NCBI RefSeq assembly: GCF_002113375.1
Contig: NZ_NEHO01000006.1
Span: 62,001 to 126,000, forward strand
Direction: 5' to 3'
Origin: Pseudomonas sp. R37(2017)
GTDB lineage: Bacteria; Pseudomonadota; Gammaproteobacteria; Pseudomonadales; Pseudomonadaceae
Length of the DNA: 64,000 nucleotides
Both the position numbers and the translations under genes were made by a program. How positions within the stretch are numbered: the first letter of the stretch is position 1; each line of letters begins with the position of its first letter. Below are positions 25,538 to 35,429 of this stretch, piece after piece. Under the pieces are notes generated by a model, which saw nothing but the letters and a program-made list of their open reading frames with translations, had not been told where the DNA came from and did no database searches.

Positions 25538-26119
25538 ATGAAACGACATCACTGGTTGCTCGGGACGGTGATTCTGGTCTGCCTGATCGCCTACGCATCC
25601 CACGTACTCGCCGATGAGCGGGAGGCCTTGGAGGCGTTCGACACCGTGCAGAAAGTTTTCCAGAGCCCCCGTTGCCAGAACTGCCACATTCCCGGTGATT
25701 CGCCGCTGCAATTCGATGCCGGAGTGCCCCACGCCATGAATGTCGTGCGCGGCATGGACGGCAAGGGCTCGGCCGGGTTGCCCTGTGCAACCTGTCATGG
25801 GCAAAGCAATCCGCCGGCCAGTTACGGTCCCCATGCGCCACCCGGCGCACCGCACTGGGGTCTGCCGCCGGCAGCGCAGCGGATGGCCTGGATTGGCCTG
25901 CCAGCCGACCGGCTCTGCGCGATGATCAAGGATCGCTCCAGCAACGGTGACCGGGATTTCGCCGCGCTGATCAAGCATGTCAGCGACGACAGATTGGTGC
26001 TGTGGGGCTGGAATCCCGGCGGTAGTCGCGCACCCGTGCCGGTGCCCCACGACATCTTCGTCGCCCAGTTCAAGCGCTGGGCCGATGCAGGAGGGCCGTG
26101 CCCGGTGACCGGCAGCTGA
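25538..26119 (+). CDS. Dihaem cytochrome c partner of the molybdoenzyme
   Basis: 193-aa exported protein with an N-terminal signal/anchor (residues 8-25) and two CXXCH haem sites: C46-C49-H50 (RCQNCH) and C83-C86-H87 (PCATCH). The spacing and the Pro-rich loop ASYGPHAPPGAPHWGLPP are typical of cytochromes encoded with IorAB-type oxidoreductases, which pass electrons from the molybdoenzyme to the respiratory chain. It is the last gene of the three-gene operon, one base after the large subunit. Confidence 0.85.
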   Translation: MKRHHWLLGTVILVCLIAYASHVLADEREALEAFDTVQKVFQSPRCQNCHIPGDSPLQFDAGVPHAMNVVRGMDGKGSAGLPCATCHGQSNPPASYGPHAPPGAPHWGLPPAAQRMAWIGLPADRLCAMIKDRSSNGDRDFAALIKHVSDDRLVLWGWNPGGSRAPVPVPHDIFVAQFKRWADAGGPCPVTGS

Positions 26120-26193
26120 CCAACGGCACGCTTGCGTGGAGACAATGCGGGTGTGGACGACTCTAAGGTGCATACCTGCCAAGGGAGTTAACC

Positions 26194-26787
26194 ATGTTGA
26201 TCTCAGGCAAATCGGGCCGATCCGCAAGCCCGTTGCTCACGCCACAGCAAGAACGGCAGCGGCTGCGTGAAATGGCGCGCCAGGCCGAGCGAGAGCTGGC
26301 CGGCGTGCAAATGGCAAGCATGGATGAGCTGACGCTGCTGTCCAATCGCCATGGCTTCACCGCGCTGGCCCGGCTTGGACTGGACGCTTGCCGAGCGCTG
26401 GAAACGTCGGCGACGTTGTTGTACTTCACCCTCGATGAATTCAAGCGCATCAGCTACCTGTATGGCCGGGCCAAAGCCGACGATGCGCTCAAGACCTTCG
26501 CCGATGTCCTGCGCATCGGCTTTCGCGAGAACGATGTGGTCGGGCGGCTTGAAGGCGACCGGTTCGTGGCGTTGCTGACCGGATCCAGCTCCGTGGAGAT
26601 TGCGGCCATCAAGGCTCGGCTCAATGAGATCCTCGAGGAGCGCAACGCCACGGCGCGTCGCAGTTATGACATTCGGTTCAGTGTCACCCAGGTCGAATAT
26701 GTGCCCACGGTTCATGACTCGATCGAGGAGCTGCTGGGTGAGGCCGAGCGGGCAATAGCAGACACAAATCCCGGGAACGCCATATAA
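26194..26787 (+). CDS. GGDEF-domain protein with a degenerate active site
   Basis: 197-aa soluble protein: a helical, possibly coiled-coil N-terminus (residues 18-42) followed by a GGDEF domain starting at DELTLLSNRHGF (44-55). The signature loop reads EGDRF (120-124, in GRLEGDRFVALL) instead of GGDEF, so the second catalytic residue Glu is Arg and the first Gly is Glu; diguanylate cyclase activity is therefore unlikely. The RxxD inhibitory site is also absent. It could bind GTP or c-di-GMP, or form heterodimers. The ribosome site GGGAG precedes the ATG at 26194. Confidence 0.82.
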   Translation: MLISGKSGRSASPLLTPQQERQRLREMARQAERELAGVQMASMDELTLLSNRHGFTALARLGLDACRALETSATLLYFTLDEFKRISYLYGRAKADDALKTFADVLRIGFRENDVVGRLEGDRFVALLTGSSSVEIAAIKARLNEILEERNATARRSYDIRFSVTQVEYVPTVHDSIEELLGEAERAIADTNPGNAI

Positions 26788-26790
26788 ACC

Positions 26791-26895
26791 TGTAGGAGCG
26801 AGTAAGCTCGCGATGAGGCCGGCACATCCAACCTCCACATCGCCTGACACGCCGCCATCGCGAGCTTGCCGCAAGCGGGCACCCGCTCCTACAGG
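26791..26895. repeat. REP doublet
   Basis: Two REP palindromes in inverted orientation: TGTAGGAGCGAGTAAGCTCGCGATG at 26791-26815 and CATCGCGAGCTTGCCGCAAG...CGCTCCTACAGG ending near 26895. The spacer holds CATCGCCTGACACGCC, the reverse of the GTGTCAGGCGACATC element seen at 9512-9915. Confidence 0.85.
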
Positions 26896-26904
26896 GGGGC
26901 AGGC

Positions 26905-26932
26905 ATAAAAAACCCGCCTGATCAGGCGGGTT
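26905..26932 (-). terminator. Rho-independent terminator of fabI
   Basis: A perfect 11-bp palindrome (AACCCGCCTGA / TCAGGCGGGTT, 26911-26932) gives, on the minus strand, a stem followed by TTTTTTAT. It lies 22 bases after the fabI stop; the plus strand has only TTCTTTAT, so it is mainly for fabI. Confidence 0.85.
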
Positions 26933-26953
26933 CTTTATCTGGCTGCCCGAAGA

Positions 26954-27748
26954 TTACTCTTCGATGCTGCCCATGGCCGTGGTGTTGAAGCCGCCGTCCA
27001 CATACATGATTTCACCGCTGATGCCGGACGCCAGGTCCGAGCACAGGAAGGCGCCGGCATTGCCGACTTCTTCGATGGTGACGTTGCGGCGCAGCGGAGT
27101 TTGCGCTTCGTTCGCGGCCAGCATCTTGCGGAAGTTCTTGATGCCGGAAGCGGCGAGGGTGCGGATGGGACCTGCCGATACGCAGTTGACGCGAGTACCG
27201 TCCGGGCCCAGGGAGCCGGCCAGGTAACGCACGCCGGCTTCCAGGGATGCCTTGGCCATGCCCATTACGTTGTAGTTCGGCATGGTGCGCTCGGCGCCCA
27301 GGTACGACAGGGTCAGCAGGCTGCCGTTGCGGCCTTTCATCATTTCGCGGCCGGCCTTGGCCAGGGCCACGAAGCTGTAGGCGCTGATGTCGTGGGAGAT
27401 GCGGAAACCTTCACGGGTAGTGGCTTCGGTGAAGTCGCCGTCCAGTTGGTCGCCCGGGGCGAAGCCCACGGAGTGCACGATGCAGTCCAGGCCGTCCCAC
27501 TTCTTGCTCAGCGCTTCGAAGACCTTGGCGATTTCTTCATCGCTGGCCACGTCGCACGGGAAGCACAGTTCAGGACTCGAACCCCAGCCTTGTGCGAACT
27601 CTTCGACACGACCCTTGAGTTTGTCGTTCTGATAAGTGAAGGCAAGCTCAGCGCCCTCGCGATGCATGGCGGCAGCGATGCCGGATGCGATGGACAGCTT
27701 GCTGGCGACACCGACGATCAGTACGCGCTTACCGGCGAGAAAACCCAT
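26954..27748 (-). CDS. fabI: Enoyl-[acyl-carrier-protein] reductase (NADH)
   Basis: FabI catalyses the last reduction in each cycle of type II fatty acid synthesis, trans-2-enoyl-ACP to acyl-ACP. The 264-aa length is that of the family. The Rossmann start [20 protein letters not shown] is at 6-25 and the catalytic set Y149, Y159 and K166 ([18 protein letters not shown]) is intact; this is the triclosan-sensitive FabI type. The start at 27748 has GAGGAG upstream on the minus strand. It follows the peptide ABC transporter genes with 19 bp and may be partly co-transcribed, as in other Pseudomonas. Confidence 0.97.
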   Translation of the reverse strand: MGFLAGKRVLIVGVASKLSIASGIAAAMHREGAELAFTYQNDKLKGRVEEFAQGWGSSPELCFPCDVASDEEIAKVFEALSKKWDGLDCIVHSVGFAPGDQLDGDFTEATTREGFRISHDISAYSFVALAKAGREMMKGRNGSLLTLSYLGAERTMPNYNVMGMAKASLEAGVRYLAGSLGPDGTRVNCVSAGPIRTLAASGIKNFRKMLAANEAQTPLRRNVTIEEVGNAGAFLCSDLASGISGEIMYVDGGFNTTAMGSIEE

Positions 27749-27767
27749 GTGTTGCTCCTCTTTCAGG

Positions 27768-29378
27768 TTATTGCGCAGTGGCTGGAGCCAGAAAAGCGGC
27801 TTCCAGCAACTGCTGTGTATACGGATGTTTGGGGGCGGCAAAAATGCTTTGCGCGTCTCCCTGTTCGACCACTTGGCCATGCTTGACCACCATCAACTGG
27901 TGGCTCAGCGCTTTCACCACAGCCAGGTCATGGCTGATAAACAGATACGTCAGGTTGTACTTGCTTTGCAGTGAACGCAAAAGCTCCACTACCTGGCGTT
28001 GCACCGTGCGGTCGAGGGCCGAAGTCGGCTCGTCCAGCAAAATCAACGCCGGTTTTAACACCAATGCCCGGGCAATGGCGATTCTTTGCCGCTGCCCGCC
28101 GGAAAATTCGTGGGGATAGCGGTGCCGGGTTTCCGGATCCAGACCTACCTCCTTGAGTGCTGCAATAATCGCTTGTTCCTGTTCCGCCTCGGTGCCCATC
28201 TTGTGGATCCGCAGGCCTTCGCCAACGATCTGGCTCACGCACATCCTCGGGCTCAGGCTGCCGAAAGGGTCCTGAAACACCGCTTGCAACTCCCGCCGCA
28301 GTGGCCTGACTTGTTGCTGCGTCAGGCAGTCCAGCTGCTGGCCTTCAAAGCGAATTGCGCCTTTGCTGGCAATCAACCGCAAAATCGCCAGGCCCAGCGT
28401 CGACTTGCCGGAGCCGCTTTCACCCACGATTCCCAGGGTCTGGCCCCGGGGCAGGCTGAAGTTGATGCCATCGACCGCCTTGACGTAATCCACCGTGCGC
28501 TTGAGCAGGCCTTTCTTGATCGGAAACCAGACTTTCAGGTCCTCGACCGCCAGCAGTGGCGGGCCGATCACGTTGCCGGCAGGCTTGCCGTCTGGCTCCG
28601 CCGCCAGCAGTTCCCGAGTGTACGGATGCTGCGGCGCGCGGAACAGTTCTTCGCACGATGCCTGTTCGACGATGCAACCTCGCTGCATGACACATACGCG
28701 ATGCGCAATTCTTCGCACAAGGTTCAAATCGTGGCTGATCAGCAGCAACGCCATGCCCAGGCGCGCCTGCAATTGCTTGAGCAATTCGAGGATTTTCAGC
28801 TGAACGGTCACGTCCAGCGCGGTGGTCGGCTCGTCGGCGATCAGCAGTTCCGGCTCGTTGGCCAGGGCCATGGCGATCATCACCCGCTGGCGCTGGCCGC
28901 CAGACAGTTCGTGGGGCAGGGCCTTGAGGCGCTTGTGCGGCTCGGGGATGCCGACCATCTCCAGCAGTTCCAGCGTGCGTTTGGTCGCGACCTTGCCACT
29001 CAGTCCCATGTGAATGCCCAGCACTTCGTTGATCTGTTTTTCGATCGAGTGCAGGGGATTGAGCGAGGTCATCGGCTCCTGGAAGATCATTGCAATGCGG
29101 TTGCCGCGAATGTGGCGAATGGTTTTTTCTTTCAGGTTGAGCAGGTTTTGCCCGGAATATTCGATGGCGCCGGACGGGTGCCGGGCGAGCGGGTAGGGCA
29201 AAAGGCGCAGGATCGAGTGCGCTGTCACCGATTTGCCGGAGCCGCTCTCGCCGACCAGGGCCAGGGTTTCACCGCGCTTGATATCGAAGCTGACGCCTTC
29301 GACCGCCCGCTGACAGCGATTGCCGACGACAAACTCGACGGACAGGTCGCGCACTTCGATCAGATTTTCCTGATTCAT
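27768..29378 (-). CDS. nppD: Peptide/nucleoside-antibiotic ABC transporter, double ATPase (YejF/NppD-like)
   Basis: ATPase with two fused nucleotide-binding domains in 536 aa. Each has Walker A ([10 protein letters not shown] near 43 and [10 protein letters not shown] near 318), an ABC signature (LSGGQRQR and FSGGQRQR) and Walker B ([12 protein letters not shown] and [12 protein letters not shown]), plus the oligopeptide-transporter C-terminal motif after each. It powers the NppB/NppC permeases. The order A1-A2-B-C-D and the fabI neighbour match the npp operon of P. aeruginosa, which imports peptidyl-nucleoside antibiotics and microcin C-type peptides. The start at 29378 follows GAGGAAG and overlaps the stop region of nppC by about two bases less than contact (stop at 29380). 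Confidence 0.88.
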   Translation of the reverse strand: MNQENLIEVRDLSVEFVVGNRCQRAVEGVSFDIKRGETLALVGESGSGKSVTAHSILRLLPYPLARHPSGAIEYSGQNLLNLKEKTIRHIRGNRIAMIFQEPMTSLNPLHSIEKQINEVLGIHMGLSGKVATKRTLELLEMVGIPEPHKRLKALPHELSGGQRQRVMIAMALANEPELLIADEPTTALDVTVQLKILELLKQLQARLGMALLLISHDLNLVRRIAHRVCVMQRGCIVEQASCEELFRAPQHPYTRELLAAEPDGKPAGNVIGPPLLAVEDLKVWFPIKKGLLKRTVDYVKAVDGINFSLPRGQTLGIVGESGSGKSTLGLAILRLIASKGAIRFEGQQLDCLTQQQVRPLRRELQAVFQDPFGSLSPRMCVSQIVGEGLRIHKMGTEAEQEQAIIAALKEVGLDPETRHRYPHEFSGGQRQRIAIARALVLKPALILLDEPTSALDRTVQRQVVELLRSLQSKYNLTYLFISHDLAVVKALSHQLMVVKHGQVVEQGDAQSIFAAPKHPYTQQLLEAAFLAPATAQ

Positions 29379-29379
29379 T

Positions 29380-30399
29380 TCACTTCCTCGGGTCGAAGGC
29401 ATCGCGAGCGGACTCGCCGATGAACACCAGCAGGCTCAACATCACCGCCAGCACGGCAAAGGCGCTGATGCCCAACCACGGCGCCTGCAGGTTGGATTTG
29501 CCCTGGGCCACCAGTTCACCCAGGGACGGGCTGCCCGCGGGCAGGCCGAAACCGAGGAAGTCCAGGGCGGTCAGGGTGCCGATGGCGCCCGTGAGGATGA
29601 ACGGCATGAAGGTCATGGTCGAGACCATCGCGTTGGGCAGGATATGGCGGAACATGATCGCACCGTTCTGCATGCCCAGGGCGCGGGCGGCACGCACGTA
29701 TTCCAGGTTGCGCCCGCGCAGGAACTCGGCGCGCACCACGTCCACCAGGCTCATCCACGAGAACAGCAGCATGATCCCCAGCAGCCACCAGAAGTTGGGT
29801 TGCACGAAACTGGCGAGGATGATCAGCAGGTACAGCACCGGCAGCCCGGACCAGATCTCCAGGAAACGTTGCCCGGCCAGATCCACCCAGCCGCCGTAGA
29901 AACCCTGCAAGGCCCCGGCGATCACGCCGATGATCGAGCTGAGTACGGTCAGGGTCAGGGCGAACAGCACCGAAATGCGGAAGCCGTAGATCACCCTGGC
30001 CAGCACGTCACGGCCCTGATCGTCGGTGCCCAGCAGGTTGTCCGCCGAGGGCGGGGCCGGCGCCGGGACCTTCAGGTCGTAGTTGATGCTCTGGTAGCTG
30101 TAGGGGATCGGCGCCCACAGTACCCAGGCGTCCTTGGCCTTGAGCAGTTCGCGGATGTAGGGGCTCTTGTAGTTCGCCTCCAGCGGAAATTCGCCGCCGA
30201 AGGTGGTTTCCGGGTAGCGCTTGAGCGCCGGGAAGTACCAGTTGTTGTCGTAATGCACCGCCAGCGGCTTGTCGTTGGCGATCAGTTCGGCGCCAAGGCT
30301 TGCGCCGAACAGGATCAGGAACAGCCACAGCGACCACCAGCCACGCCGGTTGGCCTTGAACAGTTCGAAGCGACGGCGATTGAGAGGGGACAGGTTCAT
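29380..30399 (-). CDS. nppC: ABC transporter permease (YejE/NppC-like)
   Basis: Inner-membrane permease, 339 aa, OppC-type: an N-terminal cytoplasmic tail (LSPLNRRRFELFKANRRGWW), first helix, a large periplasmic loop (about 45-130, with NDKPLAVHYDNNWYFPAL and TTFGGEFPLEANYKSPYI) and the binding-protein-dependent permease domain with the EAA-type loop YVRAARALGMQNGAIMFRHILPNA. It pairs with NppB to form the channel. The start lies two bases before the nppB stop region at 30401, a tight operon junction. Confidence 0.88.
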   Translation of the reverse strand: MNLSPLNRRRFELFKANRRGWWSLWLFLILFGASLGAELIANDKPLAVHYDNNWYFPALKRYPETTFGGEFPLEANYKSPYIRELLKAKDAWVLWAPIPYSYQSINYDLKVPAPAPPSADNLLGTDDQGRDVLARVIYGFRISVLFALTLTVLSSIIGVIAGALQGFYGGWVDLAGQRFLEIWSGLPVLYLLIILASFVQPNFWWLLGIMLLFSWMSLVDVVRAEFLRGRNLEYVRAARALGMQNGAIMFRHILPNAMVSTMTFMPFILTGAIGTLTALDFLGFGLPAGSPSLGELVAQGKSNLQAPWLGISAFAVLAVMLSLLVFIGESARDAFDPRK

Positions 30400-30400
30400 C

Positions 30401-31474
30401 TCAATGCTCCCGGCTTTCGAAGTCGATGCGCGGATCGACAAAGGTGTAGGTGAGGTCGCCGATCAGTTTCACCACCAGCCCGACCAGGGTGAAGATGAAC
30501 AGAGTGCCAAACACCACCGGGTAATCGCGGTTGATCGCCGCCTCGAAACTCATCAGGCCAAGGCCGTCGAGGGAGAAAATCACCTCCACCAGCAACGAGC
30601 CGGTGAAGAAGATCCCGATGAAGGCTGAGGGGAAACCGGCGATCACCAGCAGCATGGCGTTGCGGAACACGTGGCCGTACAACACGCGGTGGTTGGTCAG
30701 GCCCTTGGCCTTGGCGGTGATCACGTATTGCTTGTTGATTTCATCGAGGAAGCTGTTTTTGGTCAGCAGGGTCATGGTCGCGAAGTTGCCGATCACCAGC
30801 GCGGTCACCGGCAGCGCCAGGTGCCAGAAGTAGTCGAGGATCTTGCCGCCCATGCTCAGTTCATCGAAGTTGTTCGAGGTCAGGCCGCGCAACGGGAACC
30901 AGTCCAGGTAACTGCCGCCGGCAAACACCACGATCAGCAGGATGGCGAACAGGAACGCCGGGATCGCGTAGCCGACGATGATCGCCGAGCTGGTCCAGAC
31001 GTCGAAGTGACTGCCGTGCCGCGTGGCCTTGGCGATCCCCAGCGGGATCGACACCAGGTACATGATCAGCGTGCTCCACAGTCCGAGGGAGATCGAGACC
31101 GGCATCTTTTCCTTGATCAGGTCGATGACCTTGGCGTCACGGAAGAAGCTGTCGCCGAAATCCAGCGCCGCATAGTTCTTGACCATGATCCACAAGCGTT
31201 CCGGCGCCGACTTGTCGAAACCGTACATGTGCTCGATTTCCTTGATCAGCGCCGGGTCCAGTCCCTGGGCGCCGCGGTAGGCCGAGCCTGCCACCGAGAC
31301 TTCGGCACCGCCGCCGGCGATGCGGCTGGTGGCGCCTTCGAAGCCTTCGAGCTTGGCGATCATCTGTTCCACCGGCCCGCCCGGGGCGGCCTGGATGATC
31401 ACGAAGTTGATCAGCAAAATGCCGAACAGGGTCGGAATGATCAGCAACAGTCGACGAAATATGTACGCCAGCAT
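30401..31474 (-). CDS. nppB: ABC transporter permease (YejB/NppB-like)
   Basis: OppB-type permease, 357 aa. First helix [20 protein letters not shown], then an extended periplasmic loop, and a permease core with [25 protein letters not shown] as the ATPase-docking loop near 220-245. The N-terminal part with [17 protein letters not shown] is typical of YejB. It lies four bases downstream of nppA2 on the minus strand. Confidence 0.88.
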   Translation of the reverse strand: MLAYIFRRLLLIIPTLFGILLINFVIIQAAPGGPVEQMIAKLEGFEGATSRIAGGGAEVSVAGSAYRGAQGLDPALIKEIEHMYGFDKSAPERLWIMVKNYAALDFGDSFFRDAKVIDLIKEKMPVSISLGLWSTLIMYLVSIPLGIAKATRHGSHFDVWTSSAIIVGYAIPAFLFAILLIVVFAGGSYLDWFPLRGLTSNNFDELSMGGKILDYFWHLALPVTALVIGNFATMTLLTKNSFLDEINKQYVITAKAKGLTNHRVLYGHVFRNAMLLVIAGFPSAFIGIFFTGSLLVEVIFSLDGLGLMSFEAAINRDYPVVFGTLFIFTLVGLVVKLIGDLTYTFVDPRIDFESREH

Positions 31475-31478
31475 CTGA

Positions 31479-33320
31479 TTACTCCGTGCCCGCAGGTTCG
31501 GCCTGCAGTGTGGTTTCGACTTCTATCGCCGGCTTGATGTCAGGCTTGACCCACCAGGTGGCCGTGCCGATGTCGTACTTGGGCGAGACCTTTGGATGGC
31601 CGATGTGGTTCCAGTACGCCACGCGCCAGGTCTTGATGTGCCAGTTGGGTATTACGTAATAGCCCCATTGCAGAACGCGGTCCAGCGCCCGGGCATGGGC
31701 CACCAGGCTTTTACGCGAATCGGCGTTGATCAGTTGTTCGACCAGTTGATCGACCACCGGATCCTTCAGGCCCATGGAGTTGCGGCTGCCGGGCTTGTCG
31801 GCAGCGGCCGACATCCAGAATTCCCGTTGTTCGTTACCCGGCGAATTGGATTGCGGGAAGCTGCCGACGATCATGTCGAAGTCCCGGGAGCGCACGCGGT
31901 TGATGTATTGCGAGACATCGACCCGGCGGATCACCAGGTCGATGCCCAGGTCACTCAAGTTGCGCTTGAACGGCAACAGCACCCGTTCGAACTCGGTCTG
32001 GGCCAGCAGGAACTCGATGACCACCGGTTTGCCGCTGGCATCGACCATTTTGTCATCGACGATACGCCAGCCGGCCTCCTGCAACAGTTGATAGGCTTCC
32101 CGTTGTTGGGCGCGAATCATGCCGCTGCCGTCGGTGGTCGGGTTCTGGAAGGCTTCACTGAACACCTGCGGTGGCAGCTTGCTGCGCAACGGCTCGAGGA
32201 TCGCCACCTGATCGGCATCCGGCAGGCCGGTGGCGGCCATTTCCGAGTTCTCGAAGTAACTGCGTGTGCGTGCATAGGCGCTGTTGAACAGCTGCTTGTT
32301 GGTCCATTCGAAGTCCAGCAACAACGACAAGGCCTGGCGTACGCGAACATCCTGGAACACCGGGCGGCGCAGATTGAACACGAAGCCTTGCATGCCGGTC
32401 GGGTTGCCGTTGGGAATCTGTTCCTTGACCAGCCGGCCTTCGGTGACCGCCGCAATGTTGTAGGCGTTGGCCCAGTTCTTCGCGGTCATCTCCAGCCAGT
32501 AGTCGAACTGCCCGGCCTTGAGCGCCTCCAGGGCAACGGTGTTGTCGCGGTAGTAATCGGTGGTCATCACGTCGAAGTTGTAGAAACCCCGATTGACTGG
32601 CAGGTCCTTGCCCCAGTAATCCTTGACCCGCTCATAACGCACCGAGCGTCCGGCCTTCACTTCGCTGACCTTGTATGGACCGCTGCCCAGCGGGATTTCC
32701 AGGTTGCCCTTGTTGAAGTCACGGTCGGCCCACCAGTGCTTGGGCAGCACCGGCAACTGGCCGAGGATCAGCGGCAGTTCGCGGTTGTTGGTGTGCTTGA
32801 ACTTGAACAGCACGGTGAGCGGGTCTTCGGCGACCACTTCCGCCACGTCGCTGTAGTAGCCGCGGTACATCGGGGCGCCGTCTTTGGTCAGCATCTGGAA
32901 GCTGAACACCACATCTTCGGCACGGATCGGATGGCCGTCGTGGAAGCGCGCCTCGGGGCGCAGGTAGAAACGCACCCAGCCGTTGTCCGGGGCTTTCTCG
33001 ATCAGGCGGGCGATCAGGCCGTACTCGGTGAACGGTTCGTCCAGGCCCTGTTTGGCCAGGGTGTCGTAGATCATGCCGATATCGTCCGCCGGCACGCCCT
33101 TGCTGATGAACGGGTTGAGGCTGTCGAAACCGCCGAAGCCGGCCTGGCGGAAGGTTCCGCCCTTGGGCGCGTCGGGATTGACGTAATCGAAGTGTTTGAA
33201 GTCGGCCGGGTACTTCGGTGGCTCGTTGTACAGGGTCACGGCGTGTTGCGGAGCGGCGCAGGCCAGCCCGGCGAACAACAGGCCGCTGGCCTGCAGGAGC
33301 AGGCTGCGGATGGGTTTCAT
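31479..33320 (-). CDS. nppA2: Extracellular peptide-binding protein (YejA/NppA2-like)
   Basis: Periplasmic solute-binding protein of the SBP_bac_5 class, 613 aa, with a signal peptide ending ACA (about residue 22). The mature start [30 protein letters not shown] and the later [19 protein letters not shown] are shared with the next gene upstream, so the two are tandem paralogues. It delivers peptides (microcin C or peptidyl-nucleoside type in homologous systems) to the NppBC channel. Its ATG overlaps the upstream stop as ATGA (33317-33320), which fixes the start. Confidence 0.87.
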   Translation of the reverse strand: MKPIRSLLLQASGLLFAGLACAAPQHAVTLYNEPPKYPADFKHFDYVNPDAPKGGTFRQAGFGGFDSLNPFISKGVPADDIGMIYDTLAKQGLDEPFTEYGLIARLIEKAPDNGWVRFYLRPEARFHDGHPIRAEDVVFSFQMLTKDGAPMYRGYYSDVAEVVAEDPLTVLFKFKHTNNRELPLILGQLPVLPKHWWADRDFNKGNLEIPLGSGPYKVSEVKAGRSVRYERVKDYWGKDLPVNRGFYNFDVMTTDYYRDNTVALEALKAGQFDYWLEMTAKNWANAYNIAAVTEGRLVKEQIPNGNPTGMQGFVFNLRRPVFQDVRVRQALSLLLDFEWTNKQLFNSAYARTRSYFENSEMAATGLPDADQVAILEPLRSKLPPQVFSEAFQNPTTDGSGMIRAQQREAYQLLQEAGWRIVDDKMVDASGKPVVIEFLLAQTEFERVLLPFKRNLSDLGIDLVIRRVDVSQYINRVRSRDFDMIVGSFPQSNSPGNEQREFWMSAAADKPGSRNSMGLKDPVVDQLVEQLINADSRKSLVAHARALDRVLQWGYYVIPNWHIKTWRVAYWNHIGHPKVSPKYDIGTATWWVKPDIKPAIEVETTLQAEPAGTE

Positions 33321-35149
33321 CGATCTTTCTCCGAAGATTTCAGCCACCACGCATTCAGTCCCAGGGTGTAGGGCGGCGTGGTGACGAAGGCGAGCCGGTT
33401 GCGGTACGCCAGGCGGTGATAATTGAGGTACCAGTTGGGGACGATGTAGTGCTGCCACAGCAGCACGCGGTCGAGGGCCTTGCCGGCGGCGATTTGCTCA
33501 TCGCGGTTCTGGGCGGCCAGTAACTGTTCGAGCAGATGGTCGACCACCGGGTTGGCGATGCCGGCGTAGTTCTTGCTGCCCTTGACTCCGGCCTGGCTGG
33601 AATGAAAGTACTGCCACTGTTCCAGGCCCGGGCTGAGCGTCTGGTTGAGGGTCATCAGAATCATGTCGAAATCGAACTGGTCGAGGCGTTGTTTGTATTG
33701 TGCGCGATCGACAGTGCGCAGTTGCGCATCGATGCCGATGCCGGTCAGGGTCTCGACGTAAGGCTGGAGGATGCGTTCAAGGTTCGGGTTGACCAGCAGC
33801 AACTCCAGCCGTAACGGTTGCCCGGCGGCGTTTTGCAGACGCTGGCCGTTGAGCTTCCAGCCGGCTTCGGCGAGCAGGCCGAGCGCTTTGCGCAAGGTCT
33901 CCCGGGGGATACCGCGGCCGTCGGTCTGCGGCAGGCTGAACGGTTCGGTAAAGAGCCTCGGCGGCAGTTGGTCGCGATAGGGCTTGAGCAGCAGCCATTC
34001 GTGCCCGACCGGTAGTCCCTCGGCCGAGAACTCGCTGTTGGGGTAGTAGCTCTTGGCGCGTTGGTAGGCCCCGCCGAACAGCGTGCGGTTGGTCCACTCG
34101 AAGTTGAACATCAGTCCCAGTGCTTCACGGACCCTGGCGTCCGAGAATGTCGGGCGACGGCTGTTCATGAACAGGCCCTGGGTCTGGGTCGGGATTCGAT
34201 GGGCAATCTGCGCCTTGATCACCTCACCGCGGCGTATGGCCGGGAAGTTGTAGCCGCTGTCCCAGTTCTTCGCCTGATGCTCGATATAGAGGTCGAACTC
34301 ACCGGCCTTGAACGCCTCGAACGCCACGTCACTGTCACGGTAGAACTCGACTTCCATGCGATCGAAATTGTACTTGCCGCGATTGACCGGCAGGTCCTTG
34401 CCCCAGTAATCCTTGACCCGCTCGAAGACGATCTGTCGCCCCGGCGTGACCGACGTGATGCGATACGGTCCGCTGCCCAGGGGTGGTTCGAAGGTGGTGG
34501 CCTTGAAGTCGCGACCTTTCCAGTAGTGCTGTGCCAGCACCGGCATTTCGCCCAGGCGCAGGATCAGCAGCGGATTGCCGGCGCGCTTGAGCACGAAGCG
34601 GATTCGCAGCGGGTTGAGGATGTCCACCCGTGACACTTCCTGAAGGCTGGTGCGGTACAGCGGATGGCCTTCCTTGAGCAACGTGCGGTAGGAGAACGCG
34701 ACGTCGTAGGCGGTGATCGGCGTGCCGTCATGGAAGCGCGCTTCGGGGCGCAGGTTGAACACCACCCAACTGCGATCCTCGTTGTATTCCACCGACCGGG
34801 CGATCAGGCCATAGCTGGATGCGGGCTCGTCACCCGAGGGCGCGTACTGCCCGGTGCCGACCATCAGCGGCTCGTTGAGCTCATTGATACCGTACTGCAG
34901 GAAACTGGGTGTGGTGACCGGGCTGGTGCCCTTGAAAGTGTAGGGATTGAGCGTATCGAAGGTGCCAAACGCCATGACCCGCAACGTTCCACCCTTGGGC
35001 GCTTGCGGGTTGACCCAGTCGAAGTGGGTAAATCGGGCTGGGTACTTGAGCGTGCCGAACTGCGCATAACCATGGCTTTCGCTGATCGTCGCGCTCGCGG
35101 TGGAACTCAAGGCCAGGCTGATCAGGAACAGGGGCAGGGAACGCTTCAA
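33317..35149 (-). CDS. nppA1: Extracellular peptide-binding protein (YejA/NppA1-like)
   Basis: First gene of the npp operon: SBP_bac_5 protein of 610 aa with a signal peptide ending ASA near residue 20. It shares with NppA2 the HFDWVNPQAPKGGTLR start, the YRDSDVAFEAFKAGEFDLYIE region and [19 protein letters not shown]. Two binding proteins feeding one permease pair broaden the ligand range. Its promoter must lie in the 35150-35428 intergenic stretch, which also contains a REP doublet. Confidence 0.87.
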   Translation of the reverse strand: MKRSLPLFLISLALSSTASATISESHGYAQFGTLKYPARFTHFDWVNPQAPKGGTLRVMAFGTFDTLNPYTFKGTSPVTTPSFLQYGINELNEPLMVGTGQYAPSGDEPASSYGLIARSVEYNEDRSWVVFNLRPEARFHDGTPITAYDVAFSYRTLLKEGHPLYRTSLQEVSRVDILNPLRIRFVLKRAGNPLLILRLGEMPVLAQHYWKGRDFKATTFEPPLGSGPYRITSVTPGRQIVFERVKDYWGKDLPVNRGKYNFDRMEVEFYRDSDVAFEAFKAGEFDLYIEHQAKNWDSGYNFPAIRRGEVIKAQIAHRIPTQTQGLFMNSRRPTFSDARVREALGLMFNFEWTNRTLFGGAYQRAKSYYPNSEFSAEGLPVGHEWLLLKPYRDQLPPRLFTEPFSLPQTDGRGIPRETLRKALGLLAEAGWKLNGQRLQNAAGQPLRLELLLVNPNLERILQPYVETLTGIGIDAQLRTVDRAQYKQRLDQFDFDMILMTLNQTLSPGLEQWQYFHSSQAGVKGSKNYAGIANPVVDHLLEQLLAAQNRDEQIAAGKALDRVLLWQHYIVPNWYLNYHRLAYRNRLAFVTTPPYTLGLNAWWLKSSEKDR

Positions 35150-35259
35150 ATAGGGGGTCCGATCCAGGCGGCTTGGGCTTTGTGGATCGTACAGTAACAG
35201 CTTGTATGGACAGGAAAAAGACGGGGGTGAATGCGCAGTATCGGCCGGGCCACAATCCC

Positions 35260-35377
35260 TGTGGGAGCGGGTGCCCGCTTGCGGCTTGCTCCGGGCGGCG
35301 ATCCGACGATGACGGAGTGTCAGTCGCCATCAATGCAAACTGATTAGCCCTCATCGCGAGCAGGCTCGCTCCTACAG
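35260..35377. repeat. REP doublet between nppA1 and mltD
   Basis: TGTGGGAGCGGGTGCCCGCTTGCGGCTTGCTCC at 35260-35292 is a long REP variant; TCATCGCGAGCAGGCTCGCTCCTACAG at 35351-35377 is the inverted partner. The spacer again contains GGAGTGTCAGTCGCCATC. It occupies much of the 279-bp gap 35150-35428; the remainder holds the mltD terminator and the nppA1 upstream region. Confidence 0.85.
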
Positions 35378-35399
35378 GGTTTTGCGCTCGCGCAAGTAT

Positions 35400-35429
35400 A
35401 AAACAGCCCCTGAATTCAGGGGCTGTTTT
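35400..35429 (-). terminator. Rho-independent terminator of mltD
   Basis: A perfect 15-bp palindrome (AAAACAGCCCCTGAA / TTCAGGGGCTGTTTT) abuts the mltD stop at 35429; on the minus strand the GC-rich stem is followed by TTTTA. Confidence 0.85.
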
